From Planctomycetota bacterium (GTDB lineage Bacteria > Planctomycetota > Brocadiia > Brocadiales > Bathyanammoxibiaceae): 37,935 nucleotides of DNA. The stretch is from contig JAHFOV010000017.1 in assembly GCA_023261505.1 (NCBI GenBank), positions 1 through 37,935 on the forward strand. The letters run 5' to 3'. The translations under genes were made by a program, and so were the position numbers. Shown here piece by piece: positions 25,288 to 33,698 of this stretch; position 1 is the first letter of the stretch, and the number at the start of each line of letters is the position of its first letter. The notes beneath the pieces are model-generated. The model did not search any database and was not told the DNA's origin. It saw only the letters and a program-made list of their open reading frames with translations.

Positions 25288-26334
25288 TTAGTTCCTGAGG
25301 TAAGGTAATCTTACTGAAACCGCTACACCTTTACCTTCCTGGCTCTCTACGAGTATGTAACCCCCGTGTTCTTCTACTACCCTTTTTACTATGGGTAGTC
25401 CTAGCCCGGTACCTAGTTTTTTTGTCGTATAAAATGGTTCAAAGATGTGGGGAAATACCTCCATAGGTATTCCAGGGCCATTATCTTCTACTACCACTTC
25501 CACCTCTCTAAGGTTCAGGATACGGGAACTGAGTTTTATCTCCCCGCCCTTTGGAAGTGCCTCAAGGCTGTTCATCAGGAGGCATGAGATGGCTGTTTCA
25601 ATCTCAGTAGGGTTGGCATGGAGCCTTACCCCTTCTGTGCCAGAGACTTCCGGGGTGCACCTTACCTGTTTATGTCGGAAGGCTGCCTCGTAGAACTGGC
25701 AAACCCCCTTTAATAGGCTATTTAGCTCAACGGGCCATCTCTGCTGGACAGGCTTCCTGGCAAAGCCCAGGGTATTCTGGACGGAAAGTTTAAGTGTTTG
25801 CAAACTTTCCTTAAGGGTTTCCACCTCTGAGGAGAGCGCATCATTCCCGTGAATATCCCCTCTTATCTTTTCTACTTTTAGGAGGGCTACGGCAAGAGGC
25901 GTGTTAAGCTGATGAGCCAGACTGGCGGAGAGCTTACCCAGGGCAGCTAGCCTTTCCACCTCCAGCATCTTCTCCCTCCAAGAGATCCTGCCCGAGACAT
26001 CCCGGGCACTCTCAACAAAGAGGCCGCCGTTGCTATCTTCTACAAAGGAAATACTGACACTGACTTCCAGGGTCTTTTTGCTCTTATTTAGCCTCTTCGT
26101 CTCCCAATCCACTACTTTCTCCCCCTCCTTTACCTTTTCAAGGAGACGAAAGAATTCTTGCTTCAGGTCTTCTGGCAGTGTGGGGATGGGTCTGTGGAGG
26201 AGTTCCTCTCTTGTAAAGCAGTAAAGCTGTTGCGCAAGGATATTAGCCTCTTTTACCAAGCCTTTTGAATTGATGAGGACGATGGCATCTGGACCTTTCT
26301 CAAATACTATCTTGTAACGGTCTTGGTCTGTCAT
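25288..26334 (-). CDS. Soluble PAS-domain sensor histidine kinase (NtrB-like)
   Basis: A 348-residue kinase without membrane segments, so the signal is cytoplasmic. A PAS domain (~5-115, DRYKIVFEKGPDAIVLINSKG) precedes the HisKA domain (H141 in SLAHQLNTPLAVAL) and the HATPase domain with EDNGPGIP, FEPFYTTK and GTGLGLPIVKRVVEEHGG. It is the partner of the NtrC-type regulator that follows at once. The ATG at 26334 is chosen. The longer frame to 26394 would add a hydrophobic peptide (LLLTAYCLL) that is only the translation of an intergenic heptamer repeat. No clear SD is seen before 26334, which slightly weakens the start call. Confidence 0.92.
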   Translation of the reverse strand: MTDQDRYKIVFEKGPDAIVLINSKGLVKEANILAQQLYCFTREELLHRPIPTLPEDLKQEFFRLLEKVKEGEKVVDWETKRLNKSKKTLEVSVSISFVEDSNGGLFVESARDVSGRISWREKMLEVERLAALGKLSASLAHQLNTPLAVALLKVEKIRGDIHGNDALSSEVETLKESLQTLKLSVQNTLGFARKPVQQRWPVELNSLLKGVCQFYEAAFRHKQVRCTPEVSGTEGVRLHANPTEIETAISCLLMNSLEALPKGGEIKLSSRILNLREVEVVVEDNGPGIPMEVFPHIFEPFYTTKKLGTGLGLPIVKRVVEEHGGYILVESQEGKGVAVSVRLPYLRN

Positions 26335-26339
26335 AAAAA

Positions 26340-26413
26340 GTAGGCAGTAAGCAGTAAGTAGTAAGCACAGGATAGAAAGAACTGCCTCCTCCATACTCCT
26401 TACTGCTTACTGG
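26340..26413. repeat. Heptamer repeat (GTAAGCA) with inverted partner
   Basis: Four consecutive 7-base units, GTAGGCA GTAAGCA, then GTAAGTA GTAAGCA (26340-26367), face the inverse TTACTGCTTACTGG at 26400-26413. Twelve bases (GTAAGCAGTAAG, 26347-26358) are exactly complementary to 26399-26410. It fills the gap between the EF-G-like gene and the kinase gene and may fold as a long hairpin. Confidence 0.7.
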
Positions 26414-26427
26414 TTTCATATACTCCT

Positions 26428-28470
26428 TTACTCTTCTTCCTCTTTTTTCTTGCCTTGGGCAACGATATTCTGTATCAGAAAGGAAGGCACTATATCGTAG
26501 TGGGAAAACTCCACACTGTAGGAGCCCTGCCCGCCTGTCATAGATTTCAATTCAGTCTCATATCTAGTAATTTCAGCCATGGGAACAGAGGCCTTGATTA
26601 CTTGCATCTTGCCTAAGGTATCCACACCAATGATTCGGCCCCTGCGGCTAGTAAGATTTCCAGATATCTCTCCCATGAACTCTGGGGGGATGGTAATTTC
26701 AATATTTACTATGGGTTCCAGCAATACAGGTTTGGCTTCCATGAAGGCCTTTTGAAAGGCCTTAGAGGCAGCAAGCTTAAAGGCAGCTTCTGAGGAATCC
26801 ACCGTGTGGTAAGAGCCATCGTAAAGAACCACTTTGACATCCACGACGGGATAACCAGCAATTACACCCTTGACCATGGTCTCCCTTACCCCCTTTTCCA
26901 CTGCCGGGACGTACTGACCAGGAATTTTTCCACCTACAATTGCGGTCTCAAACTCGAATCCCTGTCCCCTCTCTAATGGTTCTAGTCTTATGTACACCTC
27001 TCCATACTGCCCGCGGCCTCCAGTCTGTTTCTTATGCTTATATTGTGCGTCTGCTTCGGCAGTAACGGTTTCTTTGTAAGGTATTTTGGGTTCATGGGTA
27101 TTGACCTCTACATCAAAACGTCGTTTTAATCGGTTAAGCATAATATCCAGGTGGAGATTGCTAATACCTGTTACGATTAACTCCCCGGTCTGGCTATCTC
27201 TGGTGACCTTAAAGGTGGGATCTTCTTCTGCCAATTTGGCCAGAGAGCCACTTAGTTTTTGTTCCGCCCCCAGGTTCTTGGGCTCTACAGCCAGCGATAC
27301 CATAGGGTTATGGAAATTAATGGGTTCGAACTTTATATGCTTCCTGGGGCTGCACAGGGTGTCCGATATGCCTATAGCTTCTACCTTGGTCATGGCTACG
27401 ATATCCCCTGCAATGGCCCTGGGTAGGGGCTGTTGTTCTTTGCCGAAGACCTTCAATAGCTGACCTGCCTTTTCAACCTTTTTGGTATGAGAATTATAAA
27501 AGGACAAATCTCCAGCAAGCGTCCCAGAAAAGACCCTGAAAAAGACCAATTTTCCTACAAAGGGGTCCGTTATACATTTAAATACTTGAGCACTAAAAGG
27601 TGCATCCTCCTGTCCTTTTATAGTCATTTCTTCATTCTTTTCTAAATCCACTCCTTTTCTTGTGACACCCATAGGATTAGGAGTGAAATCCCCTATGACC
27701 TCTAAGAGTTCTTCTATACCCAGGAGCTTTTTGCTGGAGACAAAGAGGATTGGTACTAATTTACCCTGGGCGATGGCCTTTGTAAGGCAATCCTGAATTT
27801 CCTGGATGCTTATTTCTTTTCCCTCCAGATAACGCTGCATGAGTGCATCGTCTACCTCCACAACGGCCTCTATTAAGGCCTCTCGGGAGGTTTTTGGATC
27901 CCCCAACACTCCCTTGGGTATTTCCTTTGGAGGTTCAAGAAGGTTTACTACACCTTTGAAGTTGTGTCCGTATTCTATGGGGAGATCGAAGGGGAAACAT
28001 TCAGGACCCAATTCCTCCTTTATAGACTTCAGAAGTGTATTAACTTCTATATTCTCCCCATCCAGCTTGGTAATAACTATAATGCGAGCCAGCCCCTTGT
28101 CTTTTGATAAAGACCAGACCTTTCTGGTATTCACCTGTATGCCAGCCGTAGCTGAAATGGTAATAAGGGCTGTTTCCACCACGTTCAAGGCACCTATAGT
28201 ATGGGAGATAAAGTCAGGATACCCTGGGGTATCCAAGGCATTTATAGTCCTTCCCTGCCACTGGCATGGAAGCAGCTTAGCACTTATGGTAAATTTTCTT
28301 TCTCGTTCTTCGGGTTCGTAGTCTGCGATGGAGGTGCTCTCATCTACGCTACCCATTCTGGAACTAGCCCCTGTCCTGAAGAGTATGGCCTCAAGTAAGG
28401 AAGTCTTTCCAGAGGCCCCGTGCCCCACAACAGCAACGTTACGGATATCCTTTGTCTGCGCGACGGCCAT
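26428..28470 (-). CDS. EF-G-like translational GTPase (second EF-G type)
   Basis: A 680-residue five-domain GTPase of the EF-G superfamily. GTP motifs: G1 GHGASGKTS, G3 DTPGYPDF and G4 TKLD (canonical NKxD, with Thr in place of Asn). Domain IV (KKQTGGRGQYGEVYIRLEP, then YHTVDSSEAAFKLAASKAF) and the C-terminal domain (EPIVNIEITIPPEFMGEISGNLTSRRG) are complete. The shorter length and divergent G domain fit the 'EF-G-like/EF-G2' paralogues that accompany a canonical fusA elsewhere, not the main elongation factor. The acidic tail GKKKEEEE is unusual. Start ATG at 28470 after SD GGGAGG. Monocistronic. Role: ribosome-linked, exact step unknown. Confidence 0.9.
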   Translation of the reverse strand: MAVAQTKDIRNVAVVGHGASGKTSLLEAILFRTGASSRMGSVDESTSIADYEPEERERKFTISAKLLPCQWQGRTINALDTPGYPDFISHTIGALNVVETALITISATAGIQVNTRKVWSLSKDKGLARIIVITKLDGENIEVNTLLKSIKEELGPECFPFDLPIEYGHNFKGVVNLLEPPKEIPKGVLGDPKTSREALIEAVVEVDDALMQRYLEGKEISIQEIQDCLTKAIAQGKLVPILFVSSKKLLGIEELLEVIGDFTPNPMGVTRKGVDLEKNEEMTIKGQEDAPFSAQVFKCITDPFVGKLVFFRVFSGTLAGDLSFYNSHTKKVEKAGQLLKVFGKEQQPLPRAIAGDIVAMTKVEAIGISDTLCSPRKHIKFEPINFHNPMVSLAVEPKNLGAEQKLSGSLAKLAEEDPTFKVTRDSQTGELIVTGISNLHLDIMLNRLKRRFDVEVNTHEPKIPYKETVTAEADAQYKHKKQTGGRGQYGEVYIRLEPLERGQGFEFETAIVGGKIPGQYVPAVEKGVRETMVKGVIAGYPVVDVKVVLYDGSYHTVDSSEAAFKLAASKAFQKAFMEAKPVLLEPIVNIEITIPPEFMGEISGNLTSRRGRIIGVDTLGKMQVIKASVPMAEITRYETELKSMTGGQGSYSVEFSHYDIVPSFLIQNIVAQGKKKEEEE

Positions 28471-28767
28471 TCTTTACCTCCCTACTATTCTTTGTTATTA
28501 AGCTAAGACTTCCTAAGCTAGTAAAAGGTAAAGCTTAAACAGACCTATCAAAGTCAACTAAAGGGTGATTTGCTATTGCAAAGGTGTGGTCATAACCTCA
28601 TTGGTTATCTTGAAAAGGCCACAACTCTTGCGCAGGCTATATTCTACAGGGTGAGAAGGAAATATCAAGGGTGGTATTGAATAGCTTATGCCTTACAGGA
28701 CTCCATGGCCTCGCAGATTACCAATGTCGCATTTAGAGATTGCGGGGCGCTACATTATTTTGACATA
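28471..28767. other. Intergenic region, no supported gene
   Basis: 297 bases between the EF-G-like gene and the nuclease fragment. A plus-strand frame is open from 28525 to 28680 (51 codons) with no ATG and no SD. It may be a relic but matches nothing I know. Confidence 0.4.
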
Positions 28768-29325
28768 TTATTGACTTCCTGTGATTTTCTGTTTCAAAGC
28801 TTTATATACTTCGGGCAGGGAATTAGTTTTAAACCACTGAGGAAAGAATTTAAGGGCTTCTGCCTTACTGGGTTTTTTGCTTAAGCTAAACATACCTTCA
28901 AGATTCGGCTTCTGAAGAAAGACATTTTTATCGCCCAAAATTGACTCTAACTTTAATCTAATTTTTCTTGTATTACCATTTCCAGGGTCTTTATCAATCA
29001 AAGCATAAGTTGGAATATTAAATAATTTGAGCACCTTGCTAATTTGTTCAATTGCAGTATTACTTCCGCAGTTGCCGATGGAAACACTCTCTTTATCTAG
29101 CTCTATTCCCAGTTTCTCAAGAGCCGATCGACAGGCAATCTTATCAGCAGAGCCTTCAACCAAAATCACATGTTTTGCAAAAAATACTTCATTTGTGTTT
29201 TCATCAAATCTAGAAGTAAATTTAATCTGGTTTTCAGGTGATATCCTTTTTCCTATTCTCGAACAAAACCTTTGCTTTGCCAGATTCTTTCTGAACCTAA
29301 CGAATGTTTTGAAAGTTGGATACAT
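28768..29325 (-). pseudogene. TOPRIM-domain fragment of an OLD-family nuclease
   Basis: A 185-residue frame beginning in mid-domain. It reads SRFDENTNEVFFAKHVILVEG, the junction typical of OLD-family ATPase-nucleases just before their TOPRIM domain. This is followed by the TOPRIM glutamate (VEG), NCGSNTAI and the acidic pair IDKDPGN. The N-terminal ABC-type ATPase (~350 aa) is absent, and a stop lies directly before the ATG. The 257 bases upstream (29326-29582) hold no gene. OLD proteins act in phage defence and DNA repair with their ATPase, so this piece is probably a remnant. The AT-rich composition fits a horizontally acquired gene. A stand-alone TOPRIM protein is less likely. Confidence 0.68.
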
Positions 29326-29582
29326 CTACAAAAGACCTCACATGAGTGTAATAAATAATTTGGACACATTCTTTAGGTATTCCCAGTCGACATCGATGCT
29401 TTCCTAACTGGACCTTCCAGGATTATTCGCACCGATAAAGCCATTTGTGGCTTAAAGTCATTCATGGCCAACAGCCATTTTATTTTATTACAGCACTCTT
29501 TTTAAAATCAATAAGTGATTTCTGGTTTTCAGTGTGGGGATTTTTATTAAGCTAATTCCTTTTGTCAGGAAGAATTGAACGG

Positions 29583-30299
29583 TTATGTATGACATGCCTC
29601 AATGGCCTCTGGTAGCCTTACAGCCCCCGTGTACAGGGCCTTTCCCACAATTGCACCTTCTACACCTAAAGCGCTCAAGGTTCTGAGATGTTCCAGGGAG
29701 GCAATCCCCCCCGAGGCTATTACTGGCGTTTTTATATTCTGTAGGAGTTGTTTTAAAGGTAGAGTGTCCGGGCCTTGTAGTGTACCATCCCTGGATATAT
29801 CGGTTACAATAAAGGCCCTGGGGGTTGCCTTTTCAATCTGCCTGGCGAGGTCTACAAGAGCATATTCGGAAACCTCTAGCCAGCCCTTTACTGCTATTCT
29901 TCCCGCCTTGTGGTCAAGACTGATGGCGATACACCCAGGGTACTCTTTGCATAATTCTTCGACTAGCTCTGGCGAATCCACCACCTTAGTGCCGAGGATA
30001 ACCCTGTCCAGGCCCATTCCTAATATGCGCGTGGCAATCTCTTTTGTCCTGATACCACCCCCGAACTGAACGGGTATCTTCACTGATTGAAGTATACGCT
30101 TCAGGGAATCCAGATTCTTGGGCTCTCCCTGGCGTGCCCCATCCAGGTCTACTACGTGTAGATATTGGGCCCCCTGGGCCTGCCAGGCCAGGGCTGCTTG
30201 AACGGGATCATCGTAGTAAACTGTTTCTTCCTCAAAACGCCCCTGGGTGAGCCTGACACATCTTCCACCGCTAAGGTCTATGGCGGGAATTATCAGCAT
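29583..30299 (-). CDS. hisA: Phosphoribosylformimino-AICAR ribotide isomerase
   Basis: Fourth-step enzyme of histidine synthesis, a TIM barrel of 238 aa. Family marks: IIPAIDLSGGRCVRL with the catalytic Asp near the N-terminus, LHVVDLDGA, VQFGGGIRT, VILGTKVV, ISLDHKAG, FIVTDISRDGTLQGP with the second catalytic Asp, and ASGGIAS...GAIVGKALYTG. The ATG at 30299 aligns with other HisA proteins. A TTG at 30317 is also open, and neither has an SD. It lies in the same direction as hisH but separated from it by an exported protein gene and a palindrome. No hisF or hisB in the window. Confidence 0.95.
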   Translation of the reverse strand: MLIIPAIDLSGGRCVRLTQGRFEEETVYYDDPVQAALAWQAQGAQYLHVVDLDGARQGEPKNLDSLKRILQSVKIPVQFGGGIRTKEIATRILGMGLDRVILGTKVVDSPELVEELCKEYPGCIAISLDHKAGRIAVKGWLEVSEYALVDLARQIEKATPRAFIVTDISRDGTLQGPDTLPLKQLLQNIKTPVIASGGIASLEHLRTLSALGVEGAIVGKALYTGAVRLPEAIEACHT

Positions 30300-30330
30300 T
30301 GATTGAATAAATTTCAAATTACAAATTAGT

Positions 30331-30384
30331 TTTAATCCCCCTCAGTCCCCCTTCAATTAAGTAAGGGGGATAAAGGGGGATTTT
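30331..30384. repeat. Palindromic CCCCC/GGGGG element
   Basis: AATCCCCCTCAGTCCCCCTT (30334-30353) pairs with AAGGGGGATAAAGGGGGATT (30363-30382), with 17 of 20 positions complementary around a short AT-rich loop. On the minus strand it could also end the transcript of the 161-aa gene before hisA. It shares the AATCCCCCT end with the larger palindrome at 1723-1872. Confidence 0.7.
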
Positions 30385-30403
30385 GCAACTATAATCCCTA
30401 CTT

Positions 30404-30889
30404 CTATTTTTCTCGTCTCTTAACAATACTCACCTGATAATATTTGATGCGGGGGAAAACCTCTCCACTGCCAGGAATCTCCAGTGTAGCGTACTCTTCA
30501 TCCCTGGGCCTTAAGAAATGAGGGGCATAGTTCCATACAGTAAGAAGGTTTTTATCCGAATCGAAGAAGGCTATAGATAGGGTAAAGCTGGCCTCCTCCT
30601 TCCCTATGTTTTTCACCTTGATTTTTACCATTACGTCCGCTGGACGGACAAGCTCCAGCTTTTCTAGGGCAAAGAGGTCATTGGAAAGACCTTCTTGAGC
30701 ACCGAGGGAAAATATTCTCCAGCCAGAGGAGGCATCAGACCAGGCCTCGGTTGTAAGCGTAAGTAAAAAAACTAAGGGGATTATTAGAGGCCATAGCCTA
30801 AAAATCTTGCCTGTAGTCGCAACCTGAAGATGACCCTGGAGCTGCCCGTCCAGCTCCAAACGGGGTTCGCTTTGACGAAGCTTTCCCAT
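30404..30889 (-). CDS. Exported or membrane-anchored protein of unknown function
   Basis: 161 residues. After a polar N-terminus (~30 aa) comes a hydrophobic segment (LWPLIIPLVFLLTLTTEAWS, ~31-50) that may be an uncleaved anchor or an internal signal. If a later start were used it would be a normal signal peptide. The rest (~55-155) is beta-rich (VMVKIKVKNIGKEEASFTLS, IAFFDSDKNLL) like a small Ig-like/FxLYD-type domain. It lies 11 bases after hisH on the same strand, so it is likely co-transcribed, although no link to histidine synthesis is apparent. Confidence 0.6.
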   Translation of the reverse strand: MGKLRQSEPRLELDGQLQGHLQVATTGKIFRLWPLIIPLVFLLTLTTEAWSDASSGWRIFSLGAQEGLSNDLFALEKLELVRPADVMVKIKVKNIGKEEASFTLSIAFFDSDKNLLTVWNYAPHFLRPRDEEYATLEIPGSGEVFPRIKYYQVSIVKRREK

Positions 30890-30900
30890 CGTCTTTCCTC

Positions 30901-31503
30901 CTAAAGGCCCAAAAAATTTCTTAACAGTGCCAGGCCTACACTTTGACTCTTTTCGGGATGGAACTGGGTGGCGAAAATGTTATCCTTCCAGACGAAAGAG
31001 GCGAAGTTGATGCCATAATCTGTGGTAGCAGCTATCACCTCTGGATCTTCAGGGCAGACATAATAAGAGTGTACAAAATACATGTACGCCCCCTGGGGGA
31101 TGCCCCTGGCCAGGGGGACATCCCTCAGGAAGGATACCTGATTCCACCCCATATGAGGTACCTTTAATCCATTTTGCGCAAACCTTAACACCCTGCCGGG
31201 GATGATACCGAGTCCTTTATGGAGGCCATCTTCGGTGCTCTCAGAGAAGAGGAGCTGTAGTCCCAGGCATATTCCCAAAAAGGGATGGCCCTGTTTTATA
31301 TGCTGGATAATAGGCCCTACCAGCCCTCTCTCTTCAAGCCCCTTCATTGCATCTGCAAAGGCACCTACACCGGGGAGTATCAATTTCTCTGCCCCGTCTA
31401 GTTCCTCAGCACTGTGAACCAGAGTAGCACAGAAGCCTACCCTTTCAACGGCCTTCTGCACGCTCCTTAGGTTCCCCATCCCATAGTCGACAATTGCAAT
31501 CAT
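30901..31503 (-). CDS. hisH: Imidazole glycerol phosphate synthase glutaminase subunit
   Basis: A 200-residue class I glutamine amidotransferase that supplies ammonia to HisF. Motifs: DYGMGNLRSVQKA at the N-terminus, LPGVGAF, nucleophile Cys in GICLGLQLL, and the His/Glu pair in ATQFHPEKSQ. Its ATG overlaps the stop of the OmpA-type gene (ATGA at 31500-31503), so the two are translationally coupled. hisA lies ~600 bases downstream. hisF is not next to it as it often is. Confidence 0.96.
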   Translation of the reverse strand: MIAIVDYGMGNLRSVQKAVERVGFCATLVHSAEELDGAEKLILPGVGAFADAMKGLEERGLVGPIIQHIKQGHPFLGICLGLQLLFSESTEDGLHKGLGIIPGRVLRFAQNGLKVPHMGWNQVSFLRDVPLARGIPQGAYMYFVHSYYVCPEDPEVIAATTDYGINFASFVWKDNIFATQFHPEKSQSVGLALLRNFLGL

Positions 31504-32192
31504 TTGCTTTCATGGGGACTGACAACTATCTCTACTCTGCGGTTCTTCATTCTTCCAGCAGGGGTAGAGTTATTGGCAACCGGCTGATATTGCCCGAAGC
31601 CAGCCATATAGACCCTTTTTGGATCCATGTGACCTTGCTCTACAAGGTAATGGAGAACAGTACTGGCCCTTGCGGCTGAGAGTTCCCAGTTTGATTTGAA
31701 GCGGGTCTTAAGCTTTTTTACGGGCTGGTTGTCTGTGTGTCCTTCTACCCTTACTGTGGCATTAGGTGCCTGGGTTTTGACGGCATCGGCGACTTTGTGA
31801 AGAAGAGTTTTGGCCTCGGGCCTTAAGGCGAATTGTCCGGGCGCAAAGAGCCTGGATGAGTCGAAGGATAGGGCTACTCCATCACCCTTTACCCTAACGA
31901 TGACTCCTGTCCCATGCAACCGATCCTCGAAACTTTTTCTGATACCCTCAAGGTTTGTTGAAGGCTTTTGAGCTGCCCGCTGCTGTGCGGTCTGTTGAGC
32001 CTGTGCTGTTTCCTTTTCCTTCTCGGCTATTTTGGTCTGGAGATCCACATTTGTCTTCTGTAGCTCCGCAATGGTGTCGTTCTGAGAAACGACTTGTTCT
32101 TCTAGCGCCTTCCGGTTCCCAGCACAACCGTAAAGAGACCCAAGGAACACCAAAAATGCCGCCCACTTAAACACACTTCCTCTTTTACTCAT
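31500..32192 (-). CDS. OmpA-family peptidoglycan-binding lipoprotein
   Basis: 230 residues. A lipoprotein signal ends in LYGC (Cys23), so the protein is expected to be lipid-anchored in the outer membrane. A coiled coil (~28-70, EEQVVSQNDTIAELQKT) spans the periplasm, and an OmpA-C domain (~100-225) has VRVEGHTDNQP, NWELSAARASTVLHYL and the final RRVEIVV. It resembles MotB-like OmpA domains but lacks a transmembrane stator helix. It starts the transcript that runs into hisH through an ATGA overlap. SD: GGAGG just before the ATG. Confidence 0.9.
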   Translation of the reverse strand: MSKRGSVFKWAAFLVFLGSLYGCAGNRKALEEQVVSQNDTIAELQKTNVDLQTKIAEKEKETAQAQQTAQQRAAQKPSTNLEGIRKSFEDRLHGTGVIVRVKGDGVALSFDSSRLFAPGQFALRPEAKTLLHKVADAVKTQAPNATVRVEGHTDNQPVKKLKTRFKSNWELSAARASTVLHYLVEQGHMDPKRVYMAGFGQYQPVANNSTPAGRMKNRRVEIVVSPHESK

Positions 32193-32217
32193 CTAATCCT
32201 CCTTTCAAAATTTTACC

Positions 32218-33114
32218 TTAAAAAAGCCCTTTTACAACCTCCGATAGTATAAATGTGCGTGAATCGAAAAATTCAACAAAAGGCCGTTGGAATGACATAA
32301 CGACCAGCGTTGCTATGGACAGAAAAGGTGCATAAGGCAGCTTCCGTTCCTTTTCTAAACCTAACAGCGGTATAGCCAATGCCAGGGCAAAAAATGGTGC
32401 TAAAAAATAGATTATTACAGACAACTTCCATCCTACCACCCCCCCTACCATAGCCATAAGCTTTACATCCCCCATACCCATTACCTCCTTGCGAAAAACA
32501 ATACTCCCAAACAAGGCAGTGAAAAGGATAAGGCCTCCTCCAACAAGAATGCCTAGAAGAGAGGCAACCACAGCATCTATCCTTTCGTTCCCTGAGAGCG
32601 CAAGACCTCTTAAAGAGTTTGCAGAGTAATGCAGGGTGGGAAATAGTAGGCTGTAAATAGGCCCTAAGACAGTCCCCCAAACCGTAATCTCATCAGGAAT
32701 CAGATAAAATTCCAGGTCCACAAAACTAGAGACTATTAGCGCACTTGCAAGGGCTACATAGGCTATGTATACGCTTAAGGGTTTTCCCTCTCGCAGGACA
32801 AATTCATAAAAAAAGAAACCAAAAAGAAGCCCAGTCAAGGACTCTACAAGGGGATACCTTAAACTTATATGAACCTTGCACGCCCTACACTTTCCACCCA
32901 ACAGCAGATAACTGAGGAGAGGGATATTGTCGTACCACCCTATAAATTCGCCGCAGTGAGGGCAGAAGGAGGGGGGAGCTACTATTGACTTACCTCTAGG
33001 TAGGCGGTAAATGCAGACGTTCAGAAAACTACCGACTATAAGCCCGAAGAGGAAGAGGGTTAAAAACCAAACTAATTCCTCGGCATAAAACCCTGCGATT
33101 GATGCTGAAGACAA
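32218..33114 (-). CDS. pilD: Prepilin peptidase / N-methyltransferase
   Basis: A 298-residue aspartic membrane protease that cuts type IV prepilins and type II secretion pseudopilins and methylates the new N-terminus. The zinc-binding C4 motif is at C51/C54 (CPHC) and C76/C79 (CRAC). Catalytic Asp residues are in FVDLEFYLIPDE (Asp133) and in GMGDVKLMAMVGG. Eight or so membrane helices. The only open start is a TTG at 33114, without an SD, and the first membrane helix follows normally, so nothing seems missing. Substrate pilin genes are not in the window. Its pairing with comEC in the same region is consistent with type IV pilus-based DNA uptake. Confidence 0.92.
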   Translation of the reverse strand: MSSASIAGFYAEELVWFLTLFLFGLIVGSFLNVCIYRLPRGKSIVAPPSFCPHCGEFIGWYDNIPLLSYLLLGGKCRACKVHISLRYPLVESLTGLLFGFFFYEFVLREGKPLSVYIAYVALASALIVSSFVDLEFYLIPDEITVWGTVLGPIYSLLFPTLHYSANSLRGLALSGNERIDAVVASLLGILVGGGLILFTALFGSIVFRKEVMGMGDVKLMAMVGGVVGWKLSVIIYFLAPFFALALAIPLLGLEKERKLPYAPFLSIATLVVMSFQRPFVEFFDSRTFILSEVVKGLF

Positions 33115-33231
33115 CTATGTTACTTCATTTTAAACCGGCCACCCATTTCACAAAACTTTAACAAAAACTTTCCAAGAATGCAAGGGTTTATTTTTGCTAT
33201 TACCGACGGTATCTCCGTTTTGAGGGTGAGG

Positions 33232-33681
33232 TCATGGAGAATCAGCACCCTTTCCACCCTTGCGTGCCGCGCTCATCAGCCATTTGACTAGTGGACTCAA
33301 TTTTGGTGGCATGGCTTCCTCACTAACCGTAACCGTATGCTGCCGCCCCTCTTCTTCTACCCTTAATTTGTACTGAAATCGATCGGGCTGGGGTGAAGGG
33401 GAAGTTATCTTTGCAGGCAAATTAAAGAAATCAGCCTCTTCGACCATTTTTCGCAATTTTTCTGCCTCTTCCGGTGGGAGTTCAGAAGTGTCAATGGTAG
33501 TTGTAAATCGTATCCCGGCAAAGCCGCCCGTTCGCTCAAAATAGATACGCAAGTTTTTAGTCTCTACTGCGCTTGCCCCGTTGCAATATGCGCAGTATGA
33601 AAGATAAGAAAAAAACGCTAAAAAAAGAACTAGGTAGAAGCGATGCCACATACTAGCTAAATAAAAAAGAGAGCACCGCAT
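33232..33681 (-). CDS. Emfourin-type M4 protease inhibitor with N-terminal export signal
   Basis: 149 residues. The C-terminal ~105 residues match the emfourin (protealysin inhibitor) pattern: LRIYFERTGGFAGIRF, LPPEEAEKLRKMVEEADFF, then DRFQYKLRVEEEGRQHTVTV. Known emfourins are small cytoplasmic proteins encoded beside their M4 protease and block it stoichiometrically. Here the gene follows the M4 gene by 17 bases, so the pairing holds. Unlike the usual form it begins with ~40 extra residues containing a hydrophobic stretch (FYLVLFLAFFSYLSYCAYC), a likely signal or anchor. Start ATG at 33681 with SD GGGAGG. A second ATG at 33651 would give a shorter signal. Confidence 0.82.
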   Translation of the reverse strand: MRCSLFYLASMWHRFYLVLFLAFFSYLSYCAYCNGASAVETKNLRIYFERTGGFAGIRFTTTIDTSELPPEEAEKLRKMVEEADFFNLPAKITSPSPQPDRFQYKLRVEEEGRQHTVTVSEEAMPPKLSPLVKWLMSAARKGGKGADSP

Positions 33682-33698
33682 CCACCCTCCCAACCTGT

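Noticed and set aside
26334-26394. N-terminal hydrophobic extension of the histidine kinase that would look like a membrane anchor
   Set aside because: It is just the translation of the heptamer repeat (LLLTAYCLL). The PAS domain starts right after the ATG at 26334.
29326-29582. Frame upstream of the TOPRIM fragment (KHRCRLGIPKECVQ) as part of a transposase
   Set aside because: Too short and unmatched to a known family. It might be a relic, but there is no support.
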